DNA of 10,518 nucleotides from Flavobacterium psychrophilum (GCA_945872875.1 CAMCBB010000063.1:1-10518); one strand, 5' to 3'; shown: positions 1-8,246, numbered from the stretch's first letter. Made by a program: numbers and translations. Notes: a model not told the origin generated them from the letters alone.

Positions 1-227
1 ATTTCTCCAGCCATTGGCAAGAATAAATCCGAAACTGTTTTTACTGCTTCAACAGTTCCAAAAACTTCATCTTTATCTAAAGTTTGATCTAATGTTTCTA
101 CTTCAACATAAACGATATCACCCAATTCTTTTTGAGCAAATTCAGTAATTCCAACAGTTGCAATTTCACCGTTCATAGCGATCCATTCATGATCTTTTGA
201 GTATTTTAAATTGGTAGGTATGTTCAT
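1..227 (-). CDS. gcvH: Glycine cleavage system H protein, N-terminal 75 residues (3' end beyond window)
   Basis: This is the lipoyl carrier of the glycine cleavage complex. It shuttles the aminomethyl group left after glycine decarboxylation by the P protein to the T protein, and is reoxidised by the L protein, in the cytoplasm. The reading frame opens with ATG at 227 and starts [16 protein letters not shown], the usual H-protein opening. A lipoyl-attachment segment [15 protein letters not shown] follows at about residues 57-71, with the modified lysine expected at Lys63. The frame runs off the left edge after about 75 residues; the family is usually about 125-130 residues, so roughly 50 C-terminal residues are missing. 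The start is preceded by a run of eight A on the coding strand and no Shine-Dalgarno sequence, as is common in Bacteroidota. It lies 75 bp downstream of sprA on the same strand and has its own promoter-like element, so it need not depend on sprA transcription. Family assignment is very secure. Confidence 0.96.
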   Translation of the reverse strand, partial: MNIPTNLKYSKDHEWIAMNGEIATVGITEFAQKELGDIVYVEVETLDQTLDKDEVFGTVEAVKTVSDLFLPMAGE

Positions 228-251
228 TTTTTTTTGTAATTTAATTATTGT

Positions 252-259
252 CAAAGGTA
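252..259 (-). promoter_or_regulatory. Putative gcvH promoter, Bacteroidota -7 element
   Basis: On the coding strand the sprA-gcvH gap contains TACCTTTG, an exact match to the TAnnTTTG -7 consensus recognised by the Bacteroidota primary sigma factor. It ends 24 bases before the gcvH ATG, which would place the transcription start about 5-8 bases further on and leave a short, A-rich leader. About 19 bp upstream is only a T-run (279-283), not a clear TTTG -33 box, so the match rests on the -7 element alone. The rest of the 75-bp gap (228-302) is almost purely A/T, with no GC-rich hairpin. The motif is seen; its promoter function is inferred. Confidence 0.5.
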
Positions 260-302
260 TTATTAATTATTAAAATTTAAAAAGGAATTCGTTTCGTTTT
301 TT

Positions 303-3300
303 TTAGTTTCCAAAACTATAGCGTAGTGTAAATCCACCTCGAATATTTGTCATTGGGAATGAAGTAGAAATAACAGCTTGTGAAAACGAATGATCGTAAT
401 AAAATATAGCCGTTAGGTTTTTACTAAACGAATAATCTGCAGATAATCTTAAGGTCCAAATGTCTTGACCTCCACCCAATTGATTATTGTTATAATCTAA
501 ATAACGAACGATTGTTTTATTTTTTCTATAGGAGAAATCAATTTTTAAATTGATATCACTTTTAATAATTCCTGTTGGACTGTCTGCAAGTTTAGATGAA
601 AAAATAACATCTTTAAATCGATATCCTGTTCCGATAATATATTCAATTCCATTAACTTCTGTTAATAAATTATTATCAAAACTTAAAGATAAAGCCCTAT
701 CTTTTTTTATTTCAGCTAGGATTTTTAATGAACTTTTTGTTTCAAAATCCAATCGAATTAATGGATTAAATTGCTCCACTAAATTCACATTTCCAATTAT
801 AGTTTGGCTATAAAAATTACCGTTTAATGGGTTTATTTCATTAGCATTCTTTGCATATTCTAAATTAGAACGGAACGAGTTAATAGTATATGAAGCTTTA
901 TAAGCGTGTTGAATAGAAAAACGCTTAAATCTTTCTTTAAAGAAATTGTATCGCATTAATCCATTGTATTTTATGTTCCAGTTTGGAATAGGAATATCTT
1001 TAAAAGCATTTAAAGAAATTTTACCTGCTCTAGCTTCAGCACTTGGAGCAATATTGACACCAATTTCTTTTAATGCAGGTATGTCAAATCCGGTGTATGC
1101 TGCTAAGAAAGCAGGTAATAATACTTCGGTGCTATTTTTACCAAATCCTGCAGGGAAGCCATCTGCATTTACTGGGAAATTTGTAGTGCCATAATATTCA
1201 GTTGCCAAACGGTTGGCAATAATAATACGGTTATTTCTAAATTCTTCAAATGAGGTGGAGAAAAACTCATCACTATGTCTAAATGAAGATTTTAACATTA
1301 CTGTAGAAATTGCAAAGTTTCCTGTACTATATGGCGATCTAGAGTTATATACTCCGTCTATAACATCATATTGCTCTGAATAGTTATTAGAATAAGATCT
1401 GTTAGCAGTTAAATCAATTTTAAAATCTGGAAACAAATCTATATTGGCGCTAAAGTCAAGTGTTCTTGTAAGTACTTGAGTATAATTTTGATTGAAATTA
1501 GGATAATTTGTTAACCAACCATTTTTAGCCGCTTCAAAACGCACATCGTCTTGACCACCAAAAGCAAAACCAAGGTTTGGTCTTGAAGTTCCAAAAAATC
1601 CAATTCCTGGTAAAAACCCTGGTAAAGCGGTTCCTTGGTTTTCTGTATAGTTAATTTGAATATTTTTAATACTGGTAACGACTCCTATTAATCCATCAAC
1701 AAAAACATTAGAATTTTTTATAGGAAGAGGTTTCACATTTACAACTTTCTCTCCCGGTTTAGGTGGTGTTACAGGCGCTGCTTTTTTAGGTGTTTTTTGT
1801 TTGGATAAACCAATGTATTTATAAAAAGAATCCATATTAAAAGAGGTATTCAATTTATGGGAACCAGAGTTTTGAATTGTATTTCCTAAATTATATTGTA
1901 TTCCTGTATCAGAATCTACAACAGAAGACATTGCAATTGAAGCGCGTTGCCAGCTGTAAGTTCCCGCATAGGTATAATTTGATTTTACAAAACTCAAAAA
2001 CGGAATTTTATTTACAGGCAATTCATAGTTTACAGTTACTTGTTGGTTGTGTAAATTAGGCAAACCAATATTCCAATAGTCAGACCAAATGGTATAGGAA
2101 TTATCTGGTTCATTGTTTTCATTCATGTAATTTCTAACAATATTATTAGAATTTGCATTTAAGTTTATTTTCAATGATTTAGTTAGGTTGTAATTAAATC
2201 CGTATTGATAATTAAATAAGAAATTTCTTTGATATAGAGCATCCAATCCTATTCCTTCAACATCTACCAAACGGAATTGTTGTCTGTTAAATTGTCTAGT
2301 AATATTTGTACTAAATGAAATGTTTGTAGGCTTATAATTAAAATTAAAATCGCTTAGCAATTTCCAATAACTACTTTTCTTGAAATACTTAACCGATTTA
2401 AATGGCTCGACAGGTTTTGGCTGAAAAGCAAAAGTATAATCGGCAGTGGTACTAACTCTTTGATCTATATAACTTTCCAACTCATAACTGTGTCGATCTA
2501 CTTGATTGTATGAATAAGAAAGCGTTAGGTTTTCAATATCATAGAAATGAGGTTTTGCTTTTTCACCTCTTTCTTTTTTTACACCAATAAAGTTTATACT
2601 TTTTCTCTTGGTGTAATCCATCGCTCTATTTCTAATATTTCTTTTTTCTCCTTCATCTGCTGTTTCGTCAATTAATTGCTTTAATTCAATATCTTGATTA
2701 AATGGATCATATTTAGGTGTTATAAATTCTTCCCCTATACCATAGTTAAACGGCAGATTAACTCCCCATTTTTTTGGTAATAATTTACCCAAACTCAAAT
2801 TAGTAACTATATTATATTGCAATACATCTTCTCTACTTCTATCATTAGGTCCTTGCTCTAAGGTACCAAAACCTATAGTACTCATTTTACCAGTAGCAGA
2901 TATATTTGCAAAATCGGCAAGATTGGCATCCATACTTGCAACGGCTGCCATACCTCCTTTATTATCCATTCCTGCTAATCTAAGTTCATTAAACCAAACT
3001 TCTCCTTTAAGACGCTTCGGATTTAATGGATGTTGTGGTGTATTTAGCACATTGGTTTGGTTTTTTACTCCAAGCATTAAGGTACGAACCAAACCAAAAT
3101 TAGGATTACCACGAATACCAAGGCGTAAGTTAGGATCTCCATCTCCATCAGTCACATTGACATCATCATCTGGATAATAAATTTCCCCAACATTATAAAC
3201 ATGGCTCATTGCAAGAATTTTCATTCTGGTAATTAATTCTAATGAAATGTCCATATTATTTGCTTCTGGCCATACACCCTCTTGAGAGTTATCACCAAAT

Positions 3301-6300
3301 TGGGTTTTTGATAATGGTTTTTCTACTTGATAAAAATTATCAGTAAAGTCATTACCAAAACGAACAAATCCCATTAACTCATTATCTTCAATTGAACCTG
3401 GGTCAGTTGGAATTGCTTCGGCATGAACAAACATTTTTAATTTTTTGTACTGACGCATATCAACACTCACATTTTTGAATACAGCACGAGAATCTCCTGG
3501 CTCTAATCCATAATCTGTTAAACTTCCTAATCTAATTGACAATGATTGTTCGTTTTGAGGAATTAAGGTATTGTTATTGAACAATTGCTCTAGTTCTACT
3601 CCTGGTGGAACAACATAACGAATAGGTTCTCTTGCTCCATTTTCTTGAACATTAACTGCAGAAGAGTCATAGTCGGTGTTGTCATCAGAGGTATCTGTAT
3701 CTAATGGATCTAAAGTAAGATCATATTTTCTCCAATCACCTCTAACTAAATCTAATGATCCAAAACGAAGTGTCATTTGATCAGTGAATTTAGTCATAAA
3801 CATTCTCATAAATCGAATTGAACGAAAATCAGAAATACTACCAATAATATTCGTTGGTTGTTTTATAGGAATTTTGAATTGAATCCAACGCGCAGTGGTT
3901 GTTTCACCATTAGGAAGTGAAACTGTAGTTGGTAAAATATTAGAAATAAAATTATTTCCTACTTGTGATAAATCGGATGGGCTTATTTTAATACTATATT
4001 CATAATAGGCATTAATGGTATTCATAGTATTATCTCGATTTACATCTTCTACATCGGGAACAGTTGTAGAGCCTCTATTGGTATCAGTAACATCTATAGG
4101 TGAATTTCCTTCTGTTCCATTATAATATTTGTAGCGTTCAAAAATATCACCACCCGTATTTAAAAAATAATTATAATCGTCTTCTGCAGGGTCAGAAAAG
4201 GAGGCAAAGTTTGGATATTTTGCAGCTTCTTGAGCATTATTTAAACCATTATAACCAACATCTTGAGAGGATCTATTCCCTTCATTAGAATCAAAAGCAT
4301 ATATTAAAGATTGTGAAGCAGGGCTATCTCCCCATACAGTAGGTGGTGCTAAGGTTTGATTGTTTCCTACTCCATTTTCATAAAATTTTCTACCATCTTG
4401 AAGAATATCTTCTGAAATTTCCCCCAAATTAAAATAAATTCTTCCTGTATTATTAGGATTAATTGGTGTTGGTGAAACTCGAGTATCAGTATATGGATCT
4501 AACATCCAAAACTGAATATATTCTATATTTGATTGTTCAAAATTTGTTGTAGTTAATGATCTAAATATTCCTCCAAAATTAGTCTCCGGATTTGGCAAAG
4601 AATTATCTGTTCCAGTTGCTGGATTAAAATTATATTGCCCGCGTTCTTTTGGGAAATAAGTTAAATCTAATGTATTTACAACTTGTGTTTGCCCCGCTGC
4701 AATAGTGGTTGCAGGGTATAATTCTTGGCTAAAAATTCTTCTTGAACTATTTAAAGATAAATCATCATCAGATATTCCGGAAGGCCTTTGAGCATAAAAA
4801 ATTGGGTCGATAGTATACCATGCTATTTTGGCTCTTTTAAAACCATAATCTAGTGCAGTTGAGTTACCTCCAAAATCTGAATAATCAGGAGCGACACCCG
4901 TGGTAGGTCGAATTGGTGTTGAAGATAAAAACCAAGAATAAGGTGATCTTAAGTCAATATTAGTTTGAGTTCCTTCAAAATCTTCAACATAAACTGTAGA
5001 TTCTCCATTAAATCGATCCGCTTCAGGAGTATCTGGTTTTAAGTATGCAATTTCGCCTCTAAATGAAACATTTGATGGCACATCAGTATCAATATTTGGT
5101 AATTTATTGACTAATCGGGTTAAGAATGGAACTTCCGATGAAAAACTGGTGTTTAAACCATAAATGGTATTGTTCACCGATTCTTGACCATAATTCGTTT
5201 TTTGAGTAAATGGTCGCTCCGACATTTTTAACATGGTAGCGCCCAATAAAAATTTATCTGAGAATTTATGTTCTATATTTATTCCATAAAATCTTCTGGT
5301 TTGTCTTCCAAAAGTTGAATTATTTTCTACCGAAACCTGAATTGGAGTATTGGAAGCTGATAAAGCAGGGTCTAAAATTTGCACTCTACCTGCTTGATAA
5401 TTTACAGTATAATCAACACCTTCCATTAATCTTCTTCCACCTGCAGTAACTACAACAGATCCTTTAGGAACATTAAATGCCCCAATTGGGATTCCATCTC
5501 CACCCGAAGACTTGAATTTTCCTCTTAATTGAAATTTATTTTTTGAACTGTTTTGAAGTGCAGCAGCTTGGGTAGATTTATATAGGCTAGAATACACATA
5601 TTTTAATTGGTTATCATTATAGGCTCCAGGAGTTGTTTCTGGCAAATCGTAATTTTCAACCGGACTTCCAGATTTTAATTTATTAAATAAATATTTTCCA
5701 AATGGCTCTACTGAGGTAAAGATTAAACGACCATTTTGTTGATCAACTGTTAATCCTGGAAGAAAATCAAAAAATCCATCTCCACCATTTTGTGGATCAT
5801 TATTATAATTCAATCTATCCAGTCCAAAAACTTTTAATAACGGAGTATCAACAATACCAACTGGTAAAGGAGAAGTGGTATTAGCAGGCGTAATATAATT
5901 TAATGGAGAAGGGTCTGCGTATAAGATATTGAATTTAAATTCTTCTTTTTGTAATTGAAAACCACTTGGTATTTGATAAATATTTTTCATCATCAATCCC
6001 CAAATTGGTTGTTGTACATTAGTCAAACTACTCTTAAGTAATTTCAACACCAAAGATTGAGATGATGGAACCCCTGTGGCACTTACCTGGGTTGCCTCTA
6101 CACCATCGGTGCCAAATTCACCTACTTGATATACCTCATCGCCAATTGTATATTGATAAGCTACTGCCAGAACTTCGTCAGTTGCTAATCGTTGCTGTAA
6201 GGAAATATATCCTAATTGGGGATGGAAAGTAAATTCGTTAGGTAATAATTTTCTTGCATTTTCTAATTTAGAATAATCGGTACCTTCATTAACCTGAACT

Positions 6301-7634
6301 GTATTGTTAAATCCTTGATTAGTAGTAATTATTTCTCTAATATTTGAATTTAATAAGCCAGGATAATTAGGATTTGGTGGCGTTGAAGGAATAATTAAAT
6401 TGGGATCATAACGGTTGTTACCATTATTTGGTGGTGTATTTATAGGTTTTAAAAAGAAATCGTTTGGTTGAAAAGGATTGATGTCGGCAGGGTTAATAGC
6501 TACAACTTGATTGTCACTTAATGCCGCGGATGTAGCTGTGTCTGTTAATCTTGCTTCACCCAAATCTTGAATTGCAATAATATTTCTTAGGTTATTATTT
6601 GTAGTATTTACTCTGTTTTGTCTATTAGTAATCCATACTTCAATTCTTGTAATTTGAACTCGACTATCAATTAATGGGTAATTAATTAAGGACTTATCAT
6701 ATTGATTTTTAAAGTATTGAGATAAAAAGTAATGTCTGTCTGAATCATACTCTTGAGCAAATAATTCAAAATTCTGAATTGTTCCACCACCTTGAGCTGT
6801 AACCGTTCTAGTTTGAGATTGTTGTTCGGCAAATACAGCATTTACCGAAGTCCCCCCAAATTGCAATTGTGCTTTTACTCCAAACAAGCTTTGAGCACCT
6901 TGAATAAGAGTGCTATTTAATGGCATGCTTACATTTCCTACTTCAATTTTTTTAATGATAGAATCTTCACCTCCTGATGCAGATGGATCAAATGAAAGCT
7001 TAATTAAATTTTGAAATGAAAATGTAGATTGCGTGTCATAATTTGCATTAACATTTAATCTTGTTCCCACTTTACCCATTAAACTCATACTGATTCTTTG
7101 ATTAAAATCGAAGGTGGTCATGGATCTATTTCTGGGAGAAAAAGAAGGGTTATCTTGTTTTGTATGTCTAAAACCTAGGTCAACTTCTACAGAACCAGTT
7201 GGTTTAACATCTATGGTATTACTTCCAAAAATTGCTTCAAAAAAACTAGAATTCACATAATATTTTGGCAATAAATTCTTTTTCTCAGCAATACTTTTTT
7301 CTTTCTGACCTGCGATTGCATCTGATTTTTGCTTAAAATAATCATGCATTGATTCTTTAAGTATCAGTTTCTCGTATTCTTTTGGTGTAAGAATAATTGG
7401 ATAATTAATGTCAATCCCAGCAAAAGATTTATTTAAAATATATCTATCTGTAGCTGGATCATAAGTATAAGCTTCAATAATACTTTTTGGATTTTCTAAT
7501 ACCATTTGCCCCTTATTGTATGTAGTATCATTTGGTCTTACTTGTGAAAAACCCTCTTGACTTACAACTAATATAGCTAAAACAAAAGCTATTTTAAGGT
7601 ATTGAAATATATATTTTGGTTGATTTGTTTTCAA
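303..7634 (-). CDS. sprA: SprA/Sov, giant outer-membrane translocon of the type IX secretion system
   Basis: SprA (Sov in Porphyromonas) is the outer-membrane channel through which T9SS cargo with C-terminal sorting domains leaves the periplasm; it is also needed for gliding in flavobacteria. The published structure is a single-chain 36-strand beta-barrel. This protein has 2443 residues, matching the family's usual 2400-2500. Residues 1 to about 30 form a signal peptide: Lys/Gln-rich start, hydrophobic core IAFVLAILVV (15-24), likely cleavage near Ser25-Gln31. Family-type segments follow: an N-terminal barrel-like region with FGSNTIDVKPTGSVEVDLGF (about 136-155), a GGDGFFDF loop (617-624), a VYVEDFEGTQTNIDLRSPYS block near 880-900, a VEDVNRDNTMN loop (about 1195-1205), a soluble-looking YVVPPGVELEQLF region in the middle third, and alternating aromatic/polar strands ending GGFTLRYSFGN at the C-terminus, as in outer-membrane barrels. 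I found no cysteine in the chain. A Lys/Pro-rich linker lies at 1946-1971. The start is TTG, one codon after the ruvA stop; the next in-frame Met (about 43) would remove the signal peptide. The frame is intact. Confidence 0.96.
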   Translation of the reverse strand: MKTNQPKYIFQYLKIAFVLAILVVSQEGFSQVRPNDTTYNKGQMVLENPKSIIEAYTYDPATDRYILNKSFAGIDINYPIILTPKEYEKLILKESMHDYFKQKSDAIAGQKEKSIAEKKNLLPKYYVNSSFFEAIFGSNTIDVKPTGSVEVDLGFRHTKQDNPSFSPRNRSMTTFDFNQRISMSLMGKVGTRLNVNANYDTQSTFSFQNLIKLSFDPSASGGEDSIIKKIEVGNVSMPLNSTLIQGAQSLFGVKAQLQFGGTSVNAVFAEQQSQTRTVTAQGGGTIQNFELFAQEYDSDRHYFLSQYFKNQYDKSLINYPLIDSRVQITRIEVWITNRQNRVNTTNNNLRNIIAIQDLGEARLTDTATSAALSDNQVVAINPADINPFQPNDFFLKPINTPPNNGNNRYDPNLIIPSTPPNPNYPGLLNSNIREIITTNQGFNNTVQVNEGTDYSKLENARKLLPNEFTFHPQLGYISLQQRLATDEVLAVAYQYTIGDEVYQVGEFGTDGVEATQVSATGVPSSQSLVLKLLKSSLTNVQQPIWGLMMKNIYQIPSGFQLQKEEFKFNILYADPSPLNYITPANTTSPLPVGIVDTPLLKVFGLDRLNYNNDPQNGGDGFFDFLPGLTVDQQNGRLIFTSVEPFGKYLFNKLKSGSPVENYDLPETTPGAYNDNQLKYVYSSLYKSTQAAALQNSSKNKFQLRGKFKSSGGDGIPIGAFNVPKGSVVVTAGGRRLMEGVDYTVNYQAGRVQILDPALSASNTPIQVSVENNSTFGRQTRRFYGINIEHKFSDKFLLGATMLKMSERPFTQKTNYGQESVNNTIYGLNTSFSSEVPFLTRLVNKLPNIDTDVPSNVSFRGEIAYLKPDTPEADRFNGESTVYVEDFEGTQTNIDLRSPYSWFLSSTPIRPTTGVAPDYSDFGGNSTALDYGFKRAKIAWYTIDPIFYAQRPSGISDDDLSLNSSRRIFSQELYPATTIAAGQTQVVNTLDLTYFPKERGQYNFNPATGTDNSLPNPETNFGGIFRSLTTTNFEQSNIEYIQFWMLDPYTDTRVSPTPINPNNTGRIYFNLGEISEDILQDGRKFYENGVGNNQTLAPPTVWGDSPASQSLIYAFDSNEGNRSSQDVGYNGLNNAQEAAKYPNFASFSDPAEDDYNYFLNTGGDIFERYKYYNGTEGNSPIDVTDTNRGSTTVPDVEDVNRDNTMNTINAYYEYSIKISPSDLSQVGNNFISNILPTTVSLPNGETTTARWIQFKIPIKQPTNIIGSISDFRSIRFMRMFMTKFTDQMTLRFGSLDLVRGDWRKYDLTLDPLDTDTSDDNTDYDSSAVNVQENGAREPIRYVVPPGVELEQLFNNNTLIPQNEQSLSIRLGSLTDYGLEPGDSRAVFKNVSVDMRQYKKLKMFVHAEAIPTDPGSIEDNELMGFVRFGNDFTDNFYQVEKPLSKTQFGDNSQEGVWPEANNMDISLELITRMKILAMSHVYNVGEIYYPDDDVNVTDGDGDPNLRLGIRGNPNFGLVRTLMLGVKNQTNVLNTPQHPLNPKRLKGEVWFNELRLAGMDNKGGMAAVASMDANLADFANISATGKMSTIGFGTLEQGPNDRSREDVLQYNIVTNLSLGKLLPKKWGVNLPFNYGIGEEFITPKYDPFNQDIELKQLIDETADEGEKRNIRNRAMDYTKRKSINFIGVKKERGEKAKPHFYDIENLTLSYSYNQVDRHSYELESYIDQRVSTTADYTFAFQPKPVEPFKSVKYFKKSSYWKLLSDFNFNYKPTNISFSTNITRQFNRQQFRLVDVEGIGLDALYQRNFLFNYQYGFNYNLTKSLKINLNANSNNIVRNYMNENNEPDNSYTIWSDYWNIGLPNLHNQQVTVNYELPVNKIPFLSFVKSNYTYAGTYSWQRASIAMSSVVDSDTGIQYNLGNTIQNSGSHKLNTSFNMDSFYKYIGLSKQKTPKKAAPVTPPKPGEKVVNVKPLPIKNSNVFVDGLIGVVTSIKNIQINYTENQGTALPGFLPGIGFFGTSRPNLGFAFGGQDDVRFEAAKNGWLTNYPNFNQNYTQVLTRTLDFSANIDLFPDFKIDLTANRSYSNNYSEQYDVIDGVYNSRSPYSTGNFAISTVMLKSSFRHSDEFFSTSFEEFRNNRIIIANRLATEYYGTTNFPVNADGFPAGFGKNSTEVLLPAFLAAYTGFDIPALKEIGVNIAPSAEARAGKISLNAFKDIPIPNWNIKYNGLMRYNFFKERFKRFSIQHAYKASYTINSFRSNLEYAKNANEINPLNGNFYSQTIIGNVNLVEQFNPLIRLDFETKSSLKILAEIKKDRALSLSFDNNLLTEVNGIEYIIGTGYRFKDVIFSSKLADSPTGIIKSDINLKIDFSYRKNKTIVRYLDYNNNQLGGGQDIWTLRLSADYSFSKNLTAIFYYDHSFSQAVISTSFPMTNIRGGFTLRYSFGN
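1722..1799 (-). other. Lys/Pro-rich low-complexity linker within SprA
   Basis: Residues about 1946-1971 of SprA contain a strand-breaking tract, including QKTPKKAAPVTPPKPGEK and ending near KPLP, between barrel-type segments (FNMDSFYKYIGL before it, VFVDGLIGVVTSIKNIQINY after it). It has about seven prolines and seven lysines and cannot form a membrane beta-strand. It is probably a flexible loop joining two barrel strands. The strong positive charge would suit a periplasmic turn or a partner-binding tether, but which side of the membrane it lies on cannot be told from sequence. Confidence 0.6.
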
Positions 7635-7640
7635 AAATTA
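7545..7640 (-). other. ruvA stop / sprA TTG start junction and signal-peptide region
   Basis: On the coding strand, ruvA ends at TAA (7638-7640), followed by one TTT codon and then TTG (7632-7634), all in the same frame. TTG is the only upstream in-frame candidate that retains the complete secretion signal (hydrophobic residues 15-24), and an outer-membrane protein needs one. The flanks are A/T-rich with no Shine-Dalgarno match. No TAnnTTTG element was noticed just upstream; TAATTTTTG at the junction has one base too many. The sequence therefore favours co-transcription with ruvA and reinitiation or coupling at the TTG. The codons are seen; coupling is inferred. Confidence 0.75.
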
Positions 7641-8219
7641 TAAATTTTTTAATGCTAGCTTAATAATCAATTCCACAGTAGCATCAGGATTTTGACTAAT
7701 CACTTTATCCACTACTTTTTCGGAAGTTTTTCTTACAAATCCTAAAACCTCCAAAGCAGATAACGCTTCATCTCTATTTGTATTGTTTTGAAACATAGAA
7801 ACTTCATCCAAATCATATAATTTTAACACTTTATCTTTTAAATCTAATATTGCTCGTTGTGCTGTTTTGCCGCCAATTCCTTTAATGGATTGAATGGTAT
7901 TTACATCACTACTAGCAAGTGCCTGAATTATTTGTTTAGGTTCTAATGATGAAAGCATAGTTCTAGCTATTGCTGCTCCAATACCAGACACAGTCAATAA
8001 CATTTTAAAGATTTCTTTTTCCGATTTTTCAACAAAACCATACAAAGAATGTGCATCTTCTTTGATAATTAAATGGGTATACAATTTAATAAAATCGGTT
8101 TTTGGAAGTAAAGTATAGGTATGCAAAGAAATATTAATATGATAACCAACTCCATTGCAGTCAATTACAACTTCGGTTGGAGTTTTTTCTAATAATTTCC
8201 CTTGAATTTGTGCTATCAT
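7638..8219 (-). CDS. ruvA: Holliday junction branch migration complex subunit RuvA
   Basis: RuvA binds four-way DNA junctions as a tetramer and loads the RuvB helicase motors, driving branch migration during recombinational repair before RuvC cleaves the junction. The 193-residue protein is slightly shorter than E. coli RuvA (203). The N-terminal OB-fold domain spans about residues 1-62 (MIAQIQGKLLEKTPTEVVID, GVGYHI, LYGF). Two helix-hairpin-helix motifs follow: LLTVSGIGAAIARTMLSSL (about 74-92) and SIKGIGGKTAQRAILDLKDK (about 111-130). The second is the classic KGIGxKTAxR junction-binding signature. A short polar linker (about 136-149) leads to the small C-terminal domain III (EALSALEVLGF to the end), which contacts RuvB. 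It starts with ATG behind an A-rich leader (AAGATAAAAAGTAAA). ruvB and ruvC are not in the window. It sits 64 bp after maeB and 3 bp before sprA, so it is likely the first gene of a ruvA-sprA transcript. The protein looks intact. Confidence 0.96.
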   Translation of the reverse strand: MIAQIQGKLLEKTPTEVVIDCNGVGYHINISLHTYTLLPKTDFIKLYTHLIIKEDAHSLYGFVEKSEKEIFKMLLTVSGIGAAIARTMLSSLEPKQIIQALASSDVNTIQSIKGIGGKTAQRAILDLKDKVLKLYDLDEVSMFQNNTNRDEALSALEVLGFVRKTSEKVVDKVISQNPDATVELIIKLALKNL

Positions 8220-8238
8220 TTTACTTTTTATCTTGTTT

Positions 8239-8246
8239 CAAATATA
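8239..8246 (-). promoter_or_regulatory. Putative ruvA(-sprA) promoter, Bacteroidota -7 element
   Basis: The 64-bp gap between maeB and ruvA carries TATATTTG on the coding strand, an exact TAnnTTTG match ending 19 bases before the ruvA ATG. That would give a very short leader of about 11-15 bases. No good TTTG -33 box is visible at the expected 17-23 bp upstream, where the sequence reads around GACTAGGGCTTAAAG. In an AT-rich genome such an 8-mer can arise by chance. Its position in the gap, together with a second match in front of gcvH, favours function. Because only 3 bp separate ruvA from sprA, this may also be the nearest promoter for sprA. Confidence 0.45.

Noticed and set aside
260..302. 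Possible terminator after sprA (A-run, GAATTC, T-run)
   Set aside because: Only a weak A/T stem can be drawn (AAAAA with CTTTTT, large loop). There is no GC-rich stem followed by a U-tract, so it cannot be told from base composition.
550..1194. Open frames of 80-90 codons on the plus strand (550-813, 946-1194)
   Set aside because: They lie antisense inside the intact sprA gene, have no recognisable protein family features and no promoter-like element in front. They read as shadows of sprA codons.
2923..4288. Plus-strand open frames at 2923-3177 and 4100-4288
   Set aside because: Both are antisense to conserved SprA segments, and their compositions (Ser/Pro-rich, or Leu/His/Tyr-rich) are what reverse-complemented SprA codons would give.
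7632..7642. TATAATTTTTG at the ruvA-sprA junction as a -7 promoter element
   Set aside because: The spacing does not fit TAnnTTTG (one extra base), and a transcription start here would fall inside the sprA coding region.
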